A stretch of 64,000 nt of DNA from Fretibacterium fastidiosum (GTDB taxonomy: Bacteria > Synergistota > Synergistia > Synergistales > Aminobacteriaceae). Of this stretch, positions 63,962-64,000 are shown piece after piece. Each line of letters opens with the position of its first letter. Position 1 is the stretch's first letter. The stretch covers positions 1,116,001 to 1,180,000 of the forward strand of contig NZ_OZ209244.1 in NCBI RefSeq assembly GCF_964642095.1, given 5' to 3'. The notes beneath the pieces were generated by a model that was given only the letters and a program-made list of their open reading frames with translations, did no database searches and had not been told where the DNA came from. The position numbers and the translations under genes are program-made.

Positions 63962-63984
63962 CCTGCCTACCGTGGCGGGTTTTT
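63962..63984 (+). terminator. Terminator after the TIR-like gene
   Basis: CCTGCC and GGCGGG pair (one G-U) across a 6-base loop and are followed by TTTTTCTT, 17 bases after the stop. The gene therefore seems to end its transcript alone. Confidence 0.7.
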
Positions 63985-64000
63985 CTTATACCTAAATATA

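Overview
The window is GC-rich chromosomal DNA from a diderm, amino-acid-fermenting bacterium, most likely a member of the Synergistota. Three neighbouring exported proteins end in the Gly-Gly-Cys / transmembrane helix / Arg tail of the Synergist-CTERM sorting signal, and the 16S gene, the outer-membrane genes (TamB, OmpH/Skp) and the peptide and branched-chain amino acid genes fit that phylum. I read everything by eye, so species-level placement is not claimed.

Layout. 1-2053: a 2-hydroxyacid (lactate-type) dehydrogenase cut by the window edge, then branched-chain aminotransferase. 2076-6705 (minus): a complete YtfQ-YtfR-YtfT-YjfF type sugar ABC importer, with a direct-repeat candidate operator upstream. 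7337-12194: membrane diguanylate cyclase, CvpA and MutS2. 12305-16565 (minus): TrmFO, topoisomerase I with an unusual lysine/alanine repeat head, and a small coupled unknown gene. 16630-17289 is a gene-free AT-rich stretch with a head-to-tail run of DnaA-box-like sequences, a candidate replication origin, from which genes diverge. 17290-23821: TamB, ProA and a ClC channel. 24161-25683 (minus): a two-gene ATPase plus nuclease-like cassette that looks like a defence module, beside a repeat element. 25744-28764 (minus): DUF4230 protein, LarC and ComB.

28898-35485 (minus) is a surface-protein locus of three Synergist-CTERM proteins, two of which share an undescribed module before the tail. 35644-41755 (minus): YyaL-type thioredoxin-fold protein, HAD phosphatase, a membrane-anchored protein with eight near-identical 29-residue Q/G/Y/A/P repeats, and YchF. 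42274-49181: dipeptide-binding protein, DppBCDF-type importer and peptidase T, a coherent peptide uptake and breakdown unit. 49291-49582 is a MITE-like element with 18-bp inverted ends. 49606-55039 (minus): methyltransferase, polyprenol-type glycosyltransferase, tRNA-Leu, periplasmic-binding-like protein, OmpH/Skp and mannose-1-phosphate guanylyltransferase. 55273-56307 is a threonine aldolase. 56360-61443 is a full rRNA operon (16S-23S-5S) with promoter and terminator. 61542-62405 (minus) is class II aldolase. The last 1.5 kb is accessory DNA: broken ribbon-helix-helix and transposase remnants and an AT-rich TIR-like gene.

Working together: peptides enter through the Dpp system, are cut by PepT, and branched-chain amino acids can be transaminated by IlvE and reduced by the adjacent 2-hydroxyacid dehydrogenase. 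The two most interesting unexplained regions are the DnaA-box cluster and the Synergist-CTERM locus. The two defence-like loci (24.2-25.7 kb and 63.3-63.9 kb) come next.
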